Source of the DNA: Cupriavidus oxalaticus
GTDB lineage: Bacteria > Pseudomonadota > Gammaproteobacteria > Burkholderiales > Burkholderiaceae
DNA: 64,000 nt
Direction: 5' to 3'
NCBI RefSeq assembly: GCF_016894385.1
Contig: NZ_CP069811.1
Coordinates: forward strand, 2,642,501 to 2,706,500
In this document: in pieces, positions 1 to 8,790 of the stretch
How positions within the stretch are numbered: the stretch's first letter is position 1
How the letters are laid out: each line of letters opens with the position of its first letter
Position numbers and translations under genes: made by a program
The notes under the pieces: model-generated
The model's database searches: none
Told to the model about the DNA's origin: nothing
What the model saw: only the letters and a program-made list of their open reading frames with translations

Positions 1-124
1 GGACGATGAGCCGGATCGGGCGGGTCGGGAAGTCGTCGGCAGCCAGCGCCTGGGTACCAAGGGGTGCTGTCAGCGCGACGCCGGCGGCAGCCAGCGCGAC
101 GCGGAAGAAGCGACGTCGTTGCAT
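1..124 (-). CDS. Bug-family tripartite tricarboxylate receptor (TctC-like), N-terminal fragment cut by window edge
   Basis: The reverse complement reads from an ATG at 124 into MQRRRFFRVALAAAG, an Arg-rich start followed by a hydrophobic export signal ending near an AlaLeuAla site. The mature part then opens with DDFPTRPIRLIV. That P-T-R-P-[IV]-R-[LI]-[IV] block is the usual mature N-terminus of Bug/TctC periplasmic receptors, which feed tripartite tricarboxylate transporters or act as orphan receptors for carboxylates. Only about 41 residues are in the window. A GGAGAC-type ribosome site precedes the start. The substrate cannot be inferred. A second, complete Bug receptor lies at 39852-40817. 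Confidence 0.8.
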   Translation of the reverse strand, partial: MQRRRFFRVALAAAGVALTAPLGTQALAADDFPTRPIRLIV

Positions 125-348
125 GAGTTTTGTCTCCTGATATGTTCGCCGGATCTGCCATGTCCGGTCTGCGATATTGTCCGCATAGTATGACAATGCC
201 GCCTGGGGCCCGGCTATCGGGAATCGGTGGATAGCGCCGGCTTATCTACCGATTTCATCGCCGGCATGCGCAGGCTGCATGCGGGGGCTGACGCGTCCTT
301 CAGTGCGAAGTTGTTGATTTTCAGCCACGCGCGGTCCACCCTCAAGCC

Positions 349-1011
349 ATGACCTTCGACCTCTTCGACAACCTCGACGACCCCGCCCCGGCCAACCCGG
401 CGCCCGAGCCCCTGGCAGACGGCGCAGTGGTGCTGCGCGGCCTGGCGCGTACGAACGCCGAAGCCCTGCTCGCCGACGTGCAGGCGGTCATTGCCGCCGC
501 CCCGCTGCGCCACATGGTGACGCCCGGCGGCCTGACGATGTCGGTGGCGATGACGAACTGCGGGGATGCGGGCTGGGTCTCGGATGCCCGGGGCTACCGC
601 TACGACCGCACCGACCCGCTGAGCGGCCAGCCCTGGCCGGCGATGCCGCCGCGATTGCGCGCGCTGGCGGAGGAAGCGGCAGCGCTGGCGGGTTTCGCCG
701 GCTTCGCACCCGATGCCTGCCTGGTCAACCGCTATGTGCCCGGCACGCGCCTGTCGCTGCACCAGGACCGCGATGAACGCGACTTCGGCGCGCCGATCGT
801 CTCGGTTTCGCTGGGGTTGCCGGCGGTATTCCTGTTCGGCGGCATGCGCCGCGCGGAGCGGCCGCAGCGCGTGCGGCTGGCGCATGGCGACGTGGTGGTG
901 TGGGGCGGCCCGTCGCGGCTGGCCTTCCACGGCGTGGCGCCGCTGGCCGATGGGGATCATCCGCTGCTGGGACGCGCGCGCATCAACCTGACGTTCCGCA
1001 AGGCGCTGTAA
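349..1011 (+). CDS. alkB: AlkB-type alpha-ketoglutarate-dependent DNA repair dioxygenase
   Basis: 220 residues, close to E. coli AlkB (216). It should oxidatively demethylate 1-methyladenine and 3-methylcytosine in DNA using Fe(II), O2 and 2-oxoglutarate. The metal triad is visible as H138-x-D140 (LSLHQDRDE) and H194 (AFHGVAPL). The 2-oxoglutarate-binding RxNxTFR motif lies at R211-R217 at the very C-terminus. The NRYVPGTRLSLHQD block is typical of the bacterial family. No Ada/AlkA neighbour is present, so it appears monocistronic. Its start is 225 bases from the divergent Bug receptor start, leaving room for two promoters. The family assignment is secure. Confidence 0.93.
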   Translation: MTFDLFDNLDDPAPANPAPEPLADGAVVLRGLARTNAEALLADVQAVIAAAPLRHMVTPGGLTMSVAMTNCGDAGWVSDARGYRYDRTDPLSGQPWPAMPPRLRALAEEAAALAGFAGFAPDACLVNRYVPGTRLSLHQDRDERDFGAPIVSVSLGLPAVFLFGGMRRAERPQRVRLAHGDVVVWGGPSRLAFHGVAPLADGDHPLLGRARINLTFRKAL

Positions 1012-1116
1012 CCACAGCGCTGTGACGCTAGCCCGGCGCGACTGGTTTTGCACTTTGTGCAAGGTTTTCTACAGTCAAGGAACTGCAGAAATCGCCAATG
1101 CGCAAAGGACTCCACC

Positions 1117-1602
1117 ATGCATCTCGAAGGCTCCTGCCATTGCGGCGCCGTCCATTTCTCGCTCGAATCGGACTCGCCGTATCCGTACATGCACTGCCAT
1201 TGCTCGATCTGCCGCAAGACCGCCGGCGGCGGCGGCTATGCGATCAATATCGGCGGCGATGCCGCTACGCTGCACGTGCGCGGGCGCAAGCACCTGGGCA
1301 TCTACCACGCCGTGCTGCGCGAGCCGGGCAAGCGCGCGCGGCGCTCGCCGGCGCAGCGGCATTTCTGCGTGAAATGCGGCAGCGCGCTGTGGCTGTGGGA
1401 TCCGCGCTGGCCGGAGCTGGTGTATCCGCATGCGTCGGCCATCGATACGCCGCTGCCGCGCCCGCCCGAGGTGGTGGAGGCCTCGCTGGAATCCGCCGCG
1501 CCCTGGGTCGATGTACCCAGGGGCAAGGGCCACGTGCGCTGCGACACCTGGCCGGAGGAGTCGCTGGCCGACTGGCACAAGCGCCATCGCTTGTCCTGCT
1601 GA
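1117..1602 (+). CDS. GFA/CENP-V family zinc protein
   Basis: 161 residues from the ATG at 1117; a longer reading from 1048 has no supporting family sequence. Seven cysteines fit the GFA zinc pattern: C7-x-C9, C27-x-C29-x2-C32 and C84-x2-C87. The family is named after glutathione-dependent formaldehyde-activating enzyme Gfa, but most members have no proven activity and the assignment to formaldehyde chemistry is weak. There is no formaldehyde dehydrogenase or other glutathione gene nearby. The gene converges on cysK, leaving 50 bases between the two stop codons. Confidence 0.85.
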   Translation: MHLEGSCHCGAVHFSLESDSPYPYMHCHCSICRKTAGGGGYAINIGGDAATLHVRGRKHLGIYHAVLREPGKRARRSPAQRHFCVKCGSALWLWDPRWPELVYPHASAIDTPLPRPPEVVEASLESAAPWVDVPRGKGHVRCDTWPEESLADWHKRHRLSC

Positions 1603-1652
1603 CAGCGCGCATCCCCGACTCCCTGGCGCGGCATCTCTGCCGGCCAGTGGCC

Positions 1653-2570
1653 TTAGGCCGGCAGGAAGCCCTCCACCGTCAGGTAGCGTTCGCCGGTGTC
1701 GTAGTTGAAGCCCAGCACGCGCGCATTGGCCGGCAGCTCCGGCAGCTTCTGCGCGATCGCGGCCAGCGTCGCGCCGGACGAGATGCCAACCAGGATGCCT
1801 TCTTCGCGCGCGCAGCGGCGGGCCATCTCGCGCGCGGGTTCGGCATCGACCTGGATCACGCCGTCGAGCAGCTCGGTGTCGAGGTTCTTCGGGATAAAGC
1901 CCGCGCCGATGCCCTGGATCGGGTGCGGTGCCGGCGCGCCGCCGGAGATCACCGGCGAGGCCACCGGCTCGACGCCGAAGACCTTGAGCTGCGGCCACTT
2001 GTCCTTCAGCGCCCGGGCGCAGCCGGTCAGGTGGCCGCCGGTGCCGACGCCGGTGATCAGCACGTCGAGCCCTTCGGGGAAGTCGTTCAGGATTTCCTGC
2101 GCGGTGGTGCGCGCATGCACGTCGACGTTGGCGGGGTTCTCGAACTGCTGCGGCATCCAGGCGCCGGGCGTGGCGGCAACCAGTTCCTCGGCGCGTGCGA
2201 TCGCGCCCTTCATGCCCTTCTCGCGCGGGGTCAGGTCGAAGGCGGCGCCATAGGCCAGCATCAGCCGGCGGCGCTCGATCGACATGCTGTCCGGCATCAC
2301 CAGCACCAGCTTGTAGCCCTTGACCGCGGCCACCATCGCCAGGCCGATGCCGGTGTTGCCGGAGGTCGGCTCGATGATGGTGCCGCCCGGCTTCAGCACG
2401 CCGCGGCGCTCGGCGTCCTCGACCATCGACAGCGCGATGCGGTCCTTGATCGAGGCACCCGGATTGCTGCGCTCGGACTTGATCCAGACTTCGTGCCCGC
2501 TGCCGAACAGGCGGTTGATGCGGATATGCGGGGTGTTGCCGATCGTCTGCAGGATGTTCTGGACCTTCAT
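1653..2570 (-). CDS. cysK: Cysteine synthase A (O-acetylserine sulfhydrylase)
   Basis: 305 residues. PLP-dependent beta-replacement enzyme making L-cysteine from O-acetylserine and sulfide in the cytosol. The Schiff-base lysine is K42 in the GASIKDR motif, the substrate loop TSGNTG is at 69-74 and the phosphate-binding [10 protein letters not shown] loop at 174-183. An AAGGAG ribosome site lies just before the ATG. It could be the CysM isozyme; the length and the [13 protein letters not shown] region favour CysK-type enzymes, but I separate them only moderately. It is divergent from a TauE/SafE exporter (2776), a plausible sulfur-metabolism pairing. Confidence 0.9.
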   Translation of the reverse strand: MKVQNILQTIGNTPHIRINRLFGSGHEVWIKSERSNPGASIKDRIALSMVEDAERRGVLKPGGTIIEPTSGNTGIGLAMVAAVKGYKLVLVMPDSMSIERRRLMLAYGAAFDLTPREKGMKGAIARAEELVAATPGAWMPQQFENPANVDVHARTTAQEILNDFPEGLDVLITGVGTGGHLTGCARALKDKWPQLKVFGVEPVASPVISGGAPAPHPIQGIGAGFIPKNLDTELLDGVIQVDAEPAREMARRCAREEGILVGISSGATLAAIAQKLPELPANARVLGFNYDTGERYLTVEGFLPA

Positions 2571-2775
2571 CGTGTTCTCCTTGGCGGGCGCGGCGCGGCA
2601 GGGCCCTGGCGGGCAACGGCGTCGCTGGATCGAAATGACCGGAAGATTTTAGTGCAAAGCGGCCAGCGCGCCCGTGGCGTATGATGATGCCCCGCTGCGC
2701 TTGCCGCTTTCGCGCTTGCGGTGTTCCGCCCCTGCGCGTTCACGCCCCACCTTTGCCCCTGCATTGCCCCCGCCG

Positions 2776-3540
2776 ATGCCTGACCATTCCCTGCTGTCCT
2801 CGCTCCTGATCTTTGCCCTTGGCGGTGTGCTGGGTGCGGTGGGCGGGCTGTTCGGCATCGGCGGCGGGCTGATCGCGATCCCCGCATTGGGCCTGATCTA
2901 CGGCATGGACCAGCAGCTGGCACAGGGCACCGCGCTGGTGATGATCGCGCCCAATGTGCTGATCGGCTTCTGGCAGTACCGCAGGCGCGCGGATATTGCC
3001 CTGCGTACCGCGCTGGTGCTGGGCCTGTCGGCGGTGCTGGCCACCTGGCTGTCGGCGCGCGCGGCCACCGCGATGGACGCGCAGGCGCTGCGGCGCGTCT
3101 TCGCGGTCTTCATGATCGGGCTGGCGCTGTACTTCCTGTGGCGGCTGCTGCCGGGACGCGCGGCCACCGTGCAGCAGGCACGCGTGTCGCCGCGCTGGCT
3201 GCCGCTGGTGGGCGTGGTCGGCGGCGTCTTTTCCGGCTTCTTCAGCGTGGGCGGCGGCGTGGTCGCGGCGCCGGCGCTGGTGGGGCTGTTCGGGCTGCGC
3301 CAGGCCGCGGCGCAAGGGCTGGCGCTGGCGCTGGTGACACCAGGAGCCGTGGTGGCACTGGGCACGTATGCCCACGCCGGGCATGTCGACTGGGCCAGCG
3401 GCATTCCGCTGTCGCTGGGCGGCATGCTGACGATCTCATGGGGCGTGGCGCTGGCGCACCGGATGCCCGAGCGGCGCCTGCGCGCGCTGTTTGCCGTGTG
3501 CCTGATCGCCACGGCCATCGTGATGCTGGTGCGCGGCTGA
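2776..3540 (+). CDS. TauE/SafE (TSUP) family membrane exporter
   Basis: 254 residues from the ATG at 2776. An upstream in-frame start at 2674 would add a 34-residue stretch unlike the family, so it is not preferred. About eight hydrophobic segments are visible, in two halves that each carry a glycine-rich turn: VGGLFGIGGGLIAIPAL near residue 25 and VGGVFSGFFSVGGGVVAAPAL near 155. This internal duplication is the TSUP signature. The family exports sulfite, sulfoacetate or other organosulfur anions, though specificities are mostly unknown. Divergence from cysK suggests a role in sulfur anion balance, which is inference. Confidence 0.87.
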   Translation: MPDHSLLSSLLIFALGGVLGAVGGLFGIGGGLIAIPALGLIYGMDQQLAQGTALVMIAPNVLIGFWQYRRRADIALRTALVLGLSAVLATWLSARAATAMDAQALRRVFAVFMIGLALYFLWRLLPGRAATVQQARVSPRWLPLVGVVGGVFSGFFSVGGGVVAAPALVGLFGLRQAAAQGLALALVTPGAVVALGTYAHAGHVDWASGIPLSLGGMLTISWGVALAHRMPERRLRALFAVCLIATAIVMLVRG

Positions 3541-3558
3541 GAACGCCTTGCGGCGCGG

Positions 3559-4176
3559 CTATCTGCGGAACACCAGGCTGAAGTTGTTCGCCGGCATCGG
3601 CACCGGCTCGTCGCAGCGCAATCCCTGCGCGGCGCCCAGCGCGACCACGTCTTCCATGTCGCGCACACCCCAGTCGGCGTCGGTGGCGCGCAGCTGTGCG
3701 TCGAAGGCGGCATTGCTCGGCGCGGTATGCGCGCCGCCGCGGCGATAGGGGCCATACAGGTAGAGCACGCCGCCGGGCTTCAGCAGCTTTCCGGCGCCGG
3801 CGAACAGCGCCTCGGCCGCGGCCCACGGCGAGATATGGAGCATGTTGATGCAGACCATCGCGTCGGCGGCAGCGATGCCCCAGGGCTGGCGGCACACGTC
3901 AAGGTCCAGCGGCGCGCGCACGTTGGTCAACCCCGCATGCGCGGTCCATGCGGCAATCGATTCGCGCGCGGCACGGTCGGGATCGCTCGGCTGCCAGGTC
4001 AGGCCAGGAAACGCCGCGGCAAAGTGCGCCGCGTGCTGGCCGGTGCCGCTGGCGATTTCCAGCACCGTGCCGCTGGCGGGCAGCACATTGCGCAGCACCG
4101 CGAGGATGGGCTCGCGATTGCGCTCGGTGGCGGGCGCCATGCGGCGCGCGTCGGGGTCGTGGGTCTGGTCGGTCAT
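3559..4176 (-). CDS. DUF938 family SAM-dependent methyltransferase-like protein
   Basis: 205 residues. The glycine-rich SAM loop VLEIASGTGQHA is at about residues 38-49, followed by the acidic strand end WQPSDPD and a conserved INMLHISPW stretch. The N-terminal ARRMAPATERNREPI block is characteristic of DUF938. The substrate is unknown for the whole family. The gene converges with the TSUP exporter with only about 18 bases between stops. Confidence 0.85.
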   Translation of the reverse strand: MTDQTHDPDARRMAPATERNREPILAVLRNVLPASGTVLEIASGTGQHAAHFAAAFPGLTWQPSDPDRAARESIAAWTAHAGLTNVRAPLDLDVCRQPWGIAAADAMVCINMLHISPWAAAEALFAGAGKLLKPGGVLYLYGPYRRGGAHTAPSNAAFDAQLRATDADWGVRDMEDVVALGAAQGLRCDEPVPMPANNFSLVFRR

Positions 4177-4289
4177 GGCGACTGGCTCGTTTGCCGGGGG
4201 AACGGCTAGCGTAGCAGAGTCTGCGCGGAGCCGGGATGCACCGGCGGCGGCGCAGCGCCGCCGCCTTCATGCCACGGCGACCCGTGCCG

Positions 4290-6278
4290 TCAGGCCTTCG
4301 CCAGCTTCACGCCCGTCGGGTCGCCGGTCAGGTACCCCACCGCCGCACCGAAGCGGTCCTTGTAATTGGCACGCACCAGCGGGTCGAGCGTGGGCTTGAC
4401 CATGTCGTGCAGCGGCGATTCCCAGTCGCCCACGTGCTGGAAGTTGCTCATCACGTAGGTCCAGCCGTTGATCTCGTCCACCGCATGCAGCCCGGTCGAT
4501 TCGGCGCCGGCCGGGCACGACAGCACGCGGCTGAGCACCTTGGTATCGACGTTGTAGGCCCACAGGAAGTTGTTGACGTGGGTGTTGCTGTCCTCGCCGA
4601 CAAACAGCGTGCGCAGCTTCTCCGAGAACTTGAGGTTGTCGGGCGTGGCGACCTTGTCCGGGTTGGCGAAGTTGCCGAGCGCATCCTGCTGCTTCAGCTT
4701 GCCGCCGCCGAAATCTTCGCTGACCAGCGCCGGCACCGCGGCCATGTCGACCGGCACCCATTCGCTGTCGATGGCGTTGCCGCTCTTGTCGGTCTGGCCG
4801 CCTTTCAGGTTCAGCTCATAGACGGCGCCGGAGTACGGGCCTTCGACCTGGATGTCGCCCTGGTTGGCGGCATTGCCGGCGAGCATGCTCGACTCGATGC
4901 GCGACATCGCGGAGTAGGCCTTCTTGTCCTTGATGTTGACCGTGGTGCCTTCCATCTTGGTAAAGCCCAGGCTGCCGCCGACCAGCGCGGCGTAGCGGTG
5001 GGTTTCCAGGTAGGCCGCGGCCTTTTCCATGCCCGGCACCAGCTTGATCCAGTTGGCCTTGCCGTTGTACAGGATGCGGGTGTAGCTGCTGTCGTTCGGG
5101 TCGGCGGTCTGCACGTCCATGATGTCGGCCAGGCGGATGCCGCCATCGACGAGCGCGCGGATCTCGGCGCTGGTGGCGCTGCCCAGCCTGATCCACGACA
5201 GCGTGGCGCTGCCCGGGCCAACGCCCGAGGTCTGCTGCCACTTGCCCACGTACAGCGAGCCGCTGGAGAGGTCGCGCGCCTGGTCGGCGATAAACATGAA
5301 CAGCCCGCCGTTGGTGGCATCGTCGCCCATCAGCACGGTGCGCTCGTCGGGCATGACCTGCACCAGTTCGTGCGAGATGCGGCCGAGGCAGTAGTGCTTC
5401 CTGATGGTGCCGGTGCCGTCGGGGTTGACCGTCACTTCGGGCAGGTGGCCGTAGTGGTAGGCGTTGGCCCGGGTGGAGTCGCCATACAGGTTCTGGCTGT
5501 AGCCCTGCAGCTGCGTGACAGCGGCGGCGTCCATCAGGTCGGTCTCGTACTCTTCGCTCGACAGGTGGGTGTTCCACGGCGACAGGCTCGCGCCGCAGGT
5601 GATCCACAGGCCGTTGACGCCGGAGGTATCGACGTTGTGGTACTTCACCGGGGTCAGCTTGCCGGTGGCCGGGTCCTGGTCCAGCGTCACGACCGCGATC
5701 GGCGACGGCAGCAGGCCGTACATGCTGGCGTTGTTCTGGTTGCGCGTGGTGTACTCGAACTGCACCACCGCGAACACGGTATTGCCCTTGACGCCGGGCA
5801 CGGTGGGGTTGGCCAGCGTCAGCAGCGAGCTGCCGTCCGGCGCGTCGGAGAAGAACTGGCGTTCCTTGCCGGCCACGGAGTTGTCCAAAATCGGCTGGTT
5901 GTTGATGTCGTAGTAGCCGCCGGCCACGATGGTGCCGCCCTTGCCGTCCGGCAGCGTGTCGCCGGTGACGAAGAACGGCTGGTAGGCAAGCTTGCAGGTG
6001 GTGCTGCTGCCGTCGCTGAACGACACCTTCAGGCTCGAACCGACGGTGGTGGTCGCCATCGCGGCGGGCTCCGCCAGCGTGGGCGCGTTCATGGGGATGA
6101 ACTCGGCCGTGGTGAAGGTGGCGCCGGGCGCCGGGGCGGGTGCAGGCGCTGCCACGGCATCGTCGCCGCCGCCGCAGCCGGCCAGCAGGCCGGCGGAAGC
6201 CAGGCCAAGCGGAAGCATTGGCGCGCCCGCCAGCAGTTTCAGGGCCTTGCGGCGGCCGGCATCGGGTTGTTGTTGCAT
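4290..6278 (-). CDS. phoX: PhoX-type alkaline phosphatase (DUF839), Tat-exported
   Basis: 662 residues from the ATG at 6278. The longer upstream reading has no family sequence. The N-terminus carries a twin-arginine-like signal (R9-R10 in GRRKALKLL) and then a lipobox-like LLAGC at C35, so it is exported folded and may be lipid-anchored. The body matches the DUF839/PhoX beta-propeller family, including WITCGASLSPWNTHLSSEE and the SFAEDSN-like region FVGEDSNTHVNN. PhoX enzymes are Ca/Fe-dependent phosphatases releasing phosphate from organic phosphoesters under phosphate limitation. A possible Pho box lies upstream at 6417-6438. Confidence 0.88.
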   Translation of the reverse strand: MQQQPDAGRRKALKLLAGAPMLPLGLASAGLLAGCGGGDDAVAAPAPAPAPGATFTTAEFIPMNAPTLAEPAAMATTTVGSSLKVSFSDGSSTTCKLAYQPFFVTGDTLPDGKGGTIVAGGYYDINNQPILDNSVAGKERQFFSDAPDGSSLLTLANPTVPGVKGNTVFAVVQFEYTTRNQNNASMYGLLPSPIAVVTLDQDPATGKLTPVKYHNVDTSGVNGLWITCGASLSPWNTHLSSEEYETDLMDAAAVTQLQGYSQNLYGDSTRANAYHYGHLPEVTVNPDGTGTIRKHYCLGRISHELVQVMPDERTVLMGDDATNGGLFMFIADQARDLSSGSLYVGKWQQTSGVGPGSATLSWIRLGSATSAEIRALVDGGIRLADIMDVQTADPNDSSYTRILYNGKANWIKLVPGMEKAAAYLETHRYAALVGGSLGFTKMEGTTVNIKDKKAYSAMSRIESSMLAGNAANQGDIQVEGPYSGAVYELNLKGGQTDKSGNAIDSEWVPVDMAAVPALVSEDFGGGKLKQQDALGNFANPDKVATPDNLKFSEKLRTLFVGEDSNTHVNNFLWAYNVDTKVLSRVLSCPAGAESTGLHAVDEINGWTYVMSNFQHVGDWESPLHDMVKPTLDPLVRANYKDRFGAAVGYLTGDPTGVKLAKA

Positions 6279-6416
6279 GGTTTTATCCGGGGAAAGGGAT
6301 GGATCTGGTTTTTTTGACGGCTTGATCGCGCCGGCACCACACGGGCGGCCGGGCACCTGTTGGCACAGGCGGGCGGCGGGCGGCATTGCGCCCGACCGCT
6401 GCAGATCGTAGGGCGC

Positions 6417-6438
6417 GTTTGTGACAGCGAGTTGACGA
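6417..6438 (-). promoter_or_regulatory. Candidate Pho box upstream of phoX
   Basis: On the minus strand the sequence reads TCGTCAACTCG then CTGTCACAAAC: two 11-base direct repeats, each with GTCA at the same place, about 140 bases before the PhoX start codon. The PhoB consensus is two 11-base repeats of CTGTCAT followed by an AT-rich tetramer. The second unit fits well and the first only partly. The rest of the 6279-6584 intergenic gap holds this site and the decamer repeat at 6539-6578 and no gene. Confidence 0.45.
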
Positions 6439-6538
6439 TGCAACACTTGAGGCGGAAGCACGGCCGGTGGGTGGATAATCCGCTGCGGTACACTTGCGGG
6501 TCCTGTCCGTGACCGCACCGCGCAGCTTTTTCCAGCTT

Positions 6539-6578
6539 TTTCCGCCCCTTTCCGCCAATTTCCGCCCCTTTCCGCACC
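6539..6578 (+). repeat. Four tandem decamers in front of the yigZ-like start codon
   Basis: Four adjacent 10-base units: TTTCCGCCCC, TTTCCGCCAA, TTTCCGCCCC and TTTCCGCACC. A related CTTTTTCCAG partial copy lies just upstream. The array ends six bases before the TTG start of the downstream gene, where a Shine-Dalgarno sequence would be expected, and no purine-rich site is present there. Confidence 0.85.
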
Positions 6579-6584
6579 TCCCGC

Positions 6585-7202
6585 TTGCCGACCTACACGC
6601 TAGCCCACCCCGTCCAGGCCGAAATCGAAATCCGCAAGAGCCGTTTCCTGGCCCTGGCCTTGCCGGTGGCCGACCGCGACGCGGCCATGGCCGCGCTGCA
6701 GGCGCTGCGCGCGGAACACCCCACCGCTACCCATGTGTGCTGGGCGTTGCTCGCCGGCGGCGCGTCGGGCATGTCCGACGACGGCGAACCTTCGGGCACC
6801 GCCGGCCGGCCGATCCTGGAAGTGCTGCGCCACCATGACCTCGACGGCGTGCTGGCCGCGGTGGTGCGCTACTACGGCGGCGTCAAGCTGGGCGCCGGCG
6901 GGTTGGTGCGCGCTTACACCGATGCCATCGCCGCCGCACTGAAATCGGCCGAGCGCATCGAGCGCATCGCCTACGCCACGCTGGCGATATCGGTCGACTA
7001 TGCCGACGAGCCACGCGTGCGCCGCTGGATCGAGCAGGCCGCCCAGCAGGGCTGCACGCTGGCCGATACCGCCTACGGGGCGCTGGCAACGCTGGTGCTG
7101 CGCCTGCCTGCCACGCAAGTGGATGCGGCACGCGATGCCCTGCGCGACGCCACCCATGGGCGCGCGCAGTTTCCGCAGGCACAGGAAGATTCCGATGGCT
7201 GA
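6585..7202 (+). CDS. IMPACT/YigZ family protein
   Basis: 205 residues from a TTG start; no ATG gives a full family N-terminus. The IMPACT domain fills the first 130 residues, with the invariant SDDGEPSGTAGRP motif and the YYGGVKLGAGGLVRAY motif. A small C-terminal UPF0029-type domain follows. Bacterial YigZ binds nucleotides or RNA, and its role is not settled; eukaryotic IMPACT regulates the GCN2 translation-stress kinase. The stop overlaps the start of the ferredoxin gene by eight bases, so the two are translationally coupled. Lack of an SD and a TTG start suggest weak initiation. Confidence 0.85.
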   Translation: MPTYTLAHPVQAEIEIRKSRFLALALPVADRDAAMAALQALRAEHPTATHVCWALLAGGASGMSDDGEPSGTAGRPILEVLRHHDLDGVLAAVVRYYGGVKLGAGGLVRAYTDAIAAALKSAERIERIAYATLAISVDYADEPRVRRWIEQAAQQGCTLADTAYGALATLVLRLPATQVDAARDALRDATHGRAQFPQAQEDSDG

Positions 7203-7509
7203 GCACGACGCGCCCGTGGCCGACAACGATGGCGAATTCACCGCGCAGGTACTGCCGGGCGGCCAGACCTTTGCCGCCTCGCCCGAGCTGAGCCTGCTGG
7301 AAGCCGCGTTGCTCGACGGCGTGCCGCTGCCCAACTCCTGCCGCAACGGCACCTGCCGGGCCTGTGCCAGCCGGCTGCATGCCGGATCGGTCCGCTACCG
7401 GATCGAATGGCCCGGGCTGAGCCTGGATGAGAAAGAGGAAGGGCTGATCCTGCCGTGCGTGGCTTGTGCGGTCAGCGATGTGGTGATTGAGCCGGTGTCG
7501 CTGGGGTGA
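7195..7509 (+). CDS. Plant-type 2Fe-2S ferredoxin
   Basis: 104 residues. The four cluster ligands follow the plant-type spacing: C-x4-C-x2-C in NSCRNGTCRAC, with the last Cys in ILPCVACAV near the C-terminus. No transit or export signal is present, so it is a cytosolic electron carrier or a partner of an oxygenase or reductase encoded elsewhere. The start overlaps the end of the IMPACT gene. Its last codons are duplicated after the stop codon (7491-7532). Confidence 0.9.
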   Translation: MAEHDAPVADNDGEFTAQVLPGGQTFAASPELSLLEAALLDGVPLPNSCRNGTCRACASRLHAGSVRYRIEWPGLSLDEKEEGLILPCVACAVSDVVIEPVSLG

Positions 7510-7532
7510 CGCCGGGGTGTCGCTGGGCTGAC
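7491..7532 (+). repeat. Tandem duplication across the ferredoxin stop codon
   Basis: The sequence GCCGGTGTCGCTGGGGTGAC at 7491-7510, which contains the ferredoxin stop TGA (7507-7509), is repeated with two extra bases and one change at 7511-7532. Translation would still stop at the first TGA. Two other genes in the window show the same arrangement (48581-48640 and 61591-61628). Confidence 0.85.
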
Positions 7533-7537
7533 GCTTC

Positions 7538-8638
7538 TCACCCCCCAACCGCCAGGAAAAACCGCAGCGCCAGCTTCAGGCCGTCCGGACCTGCCGGATC
7601 CGAGAACGCATGTCCGCCTGCCCCGCCACTCCAGGCGTGGCCCAGTCCTTCGACCCGCACCAGCCGCAGGTAGGGCGCCTTGCCCTCGGTCCAGTCGAAT
7701 ACATCGACCGCACGCCGCATGCCGCGCTGGATGCGCCGCGCCGGCACCGCAGCGAGCGGATGCGCGCCTTCGGGCTGCAGCTGCATCCACAGCGCCGCCG
7801 CCGCGGTGGCGTTGCTGACATCGACCATGGCGTCGGCATCGCCATGCAGCAGCAACAGCGGCGGCGGGCGCCGGCCGGCAAGGCCCAGGCGCAGCGCGTG
7901 GACGGCCCGGGCATCGGGCCCGCGCTGGCCGCGCATCGCCCGTGCCGCCTGCGTGGCATTGGTGGCGCTCCATGGCACCGCGCCGGAATGCGAGCCGACC
8001 GCTGCGAAGCGCGCGGGATAGCGCAGGCCGAGCGTCAACGCCATCGCCCCGCCCGCTGACAGCCCGAGCACACTGACGCGGTCAGCGGCCACCGGATGCG
8101 TGCGGCATGCCTGCTCGACCAGCGCCATCAGCAGGCCCGCTTCCACTGCGCCCTGCCCGGCGGGCTTGAACCAGTTCCAGCAGCGCTGCCCGTTCGCCTG
8201 CGAGCTCTGCTCGGGCAGCAGCACCACCCAGCCCGCTTCGCGCGCCACGGCGGCGGCACGCGTGACCGCGGCGAAGCTGGCGGTGTCCTGCCCGCAGCCA
8301 TGCAGCAACACCAGCATCGGCGCGCGGCGCCTGCCATTGGCGCCCGCCGGCACGAACATGCGATAGCGCCGCGGCGCGAGCGGGCCGGCGCCCCAGCTGC
8401 CCTCCTCCCAGCGCCCGCTGCCGCGGCTGCGCGGCGGTTCGGCCGGCGACACCACGCCGGACAGCGCGCGCTGCGTGGCCGCGGTGACTGCAGCGGATTG
8501 CTTCACCGCGTTGCGCACGATGGCCTCGGTCATCGGCCTGGTGATATTGCGGTTGACCGCGCGCTGCATGCGGCGGGCATTGCGCGTGGCGGCCTTGTTC
8601 AGCGTGGACCAGAGCTTTGCACCGGAAGAGCGGGGCAT
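7538..8638 (-). CDS. PHB-depolymerase-type esterase (alpha/beta hydrolase)
   Basis: 366 residues from the ATG at 8638; the reading frame is open further upstream to 8803 but there overlaps the next gene. The esterase core begins near residue 95 with RRYRMFVPAG. It shows the oxyanion motif LLHGCGQ, the nucleophile box GLSAGGAMA, the acid in LLHGDADAMVD and the histidine in GLGHAWSGG. This order is that of short-chain polyhydroxyalkanoate depolymerases and feruloyl-type esterases. No export signal is seen; instead there is a basic ~80-residue N-terminal extension. The substrate could be PHB granules or an ester. Confidence 0.82.
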   Translation of the reverse strand: MPRSSGAKLWSTLNKAATRNARRMQRAVNRNITRPMTEAIVRNAVKQSAAVTAATQRALSGVVSPAEPPRSRGSGRWEEGSWGAGPLAPRRYRMFVPAGANGRRRAPMLVLLHGCGQDTASFAAVTRAAAVAREAGWVVLLPEQSSQANGQRCWNWFKPAGQGAVEAGLLMALVEQACRTHPVAADRVSVLGLSAGGAMALTLGLRYPARFAAVGSHSGAVPWSATNATQAARAMRGQRGPDARAVHALRLGLAGRRPPPLLLLHGDADAMVDVSNATAAAALWMQLQPEGAHPLAAVPARRIQRGMRRAVDVFDWTEGKAPYLRLVRVEGLGHAWSGGAGGHAFSDPAGPDGLKLALRFFLAVGG

Positions 8639-8790
8639 GCGGCGTCCTGTCGGCGTGGGTAACCCGTGCATCATATGCCGAGTCGCGTGCATGGCATGGC
8701 GCACAGCTTCGGCATTGCATGCAACGCGATTCCGATCACTGCCTACAATGCAAGGGCCGTGTCGCGCCGAGGCACGGACAGGAGGCGAGC

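Noticed and set aside
1075..2684. Very long open frames on both strands over the GFA and cysK genes
   Set aside because: They are GC-rich shadow frames, dominated by Arg/Ala/Gly with no family motif, overlapping recognised genes.
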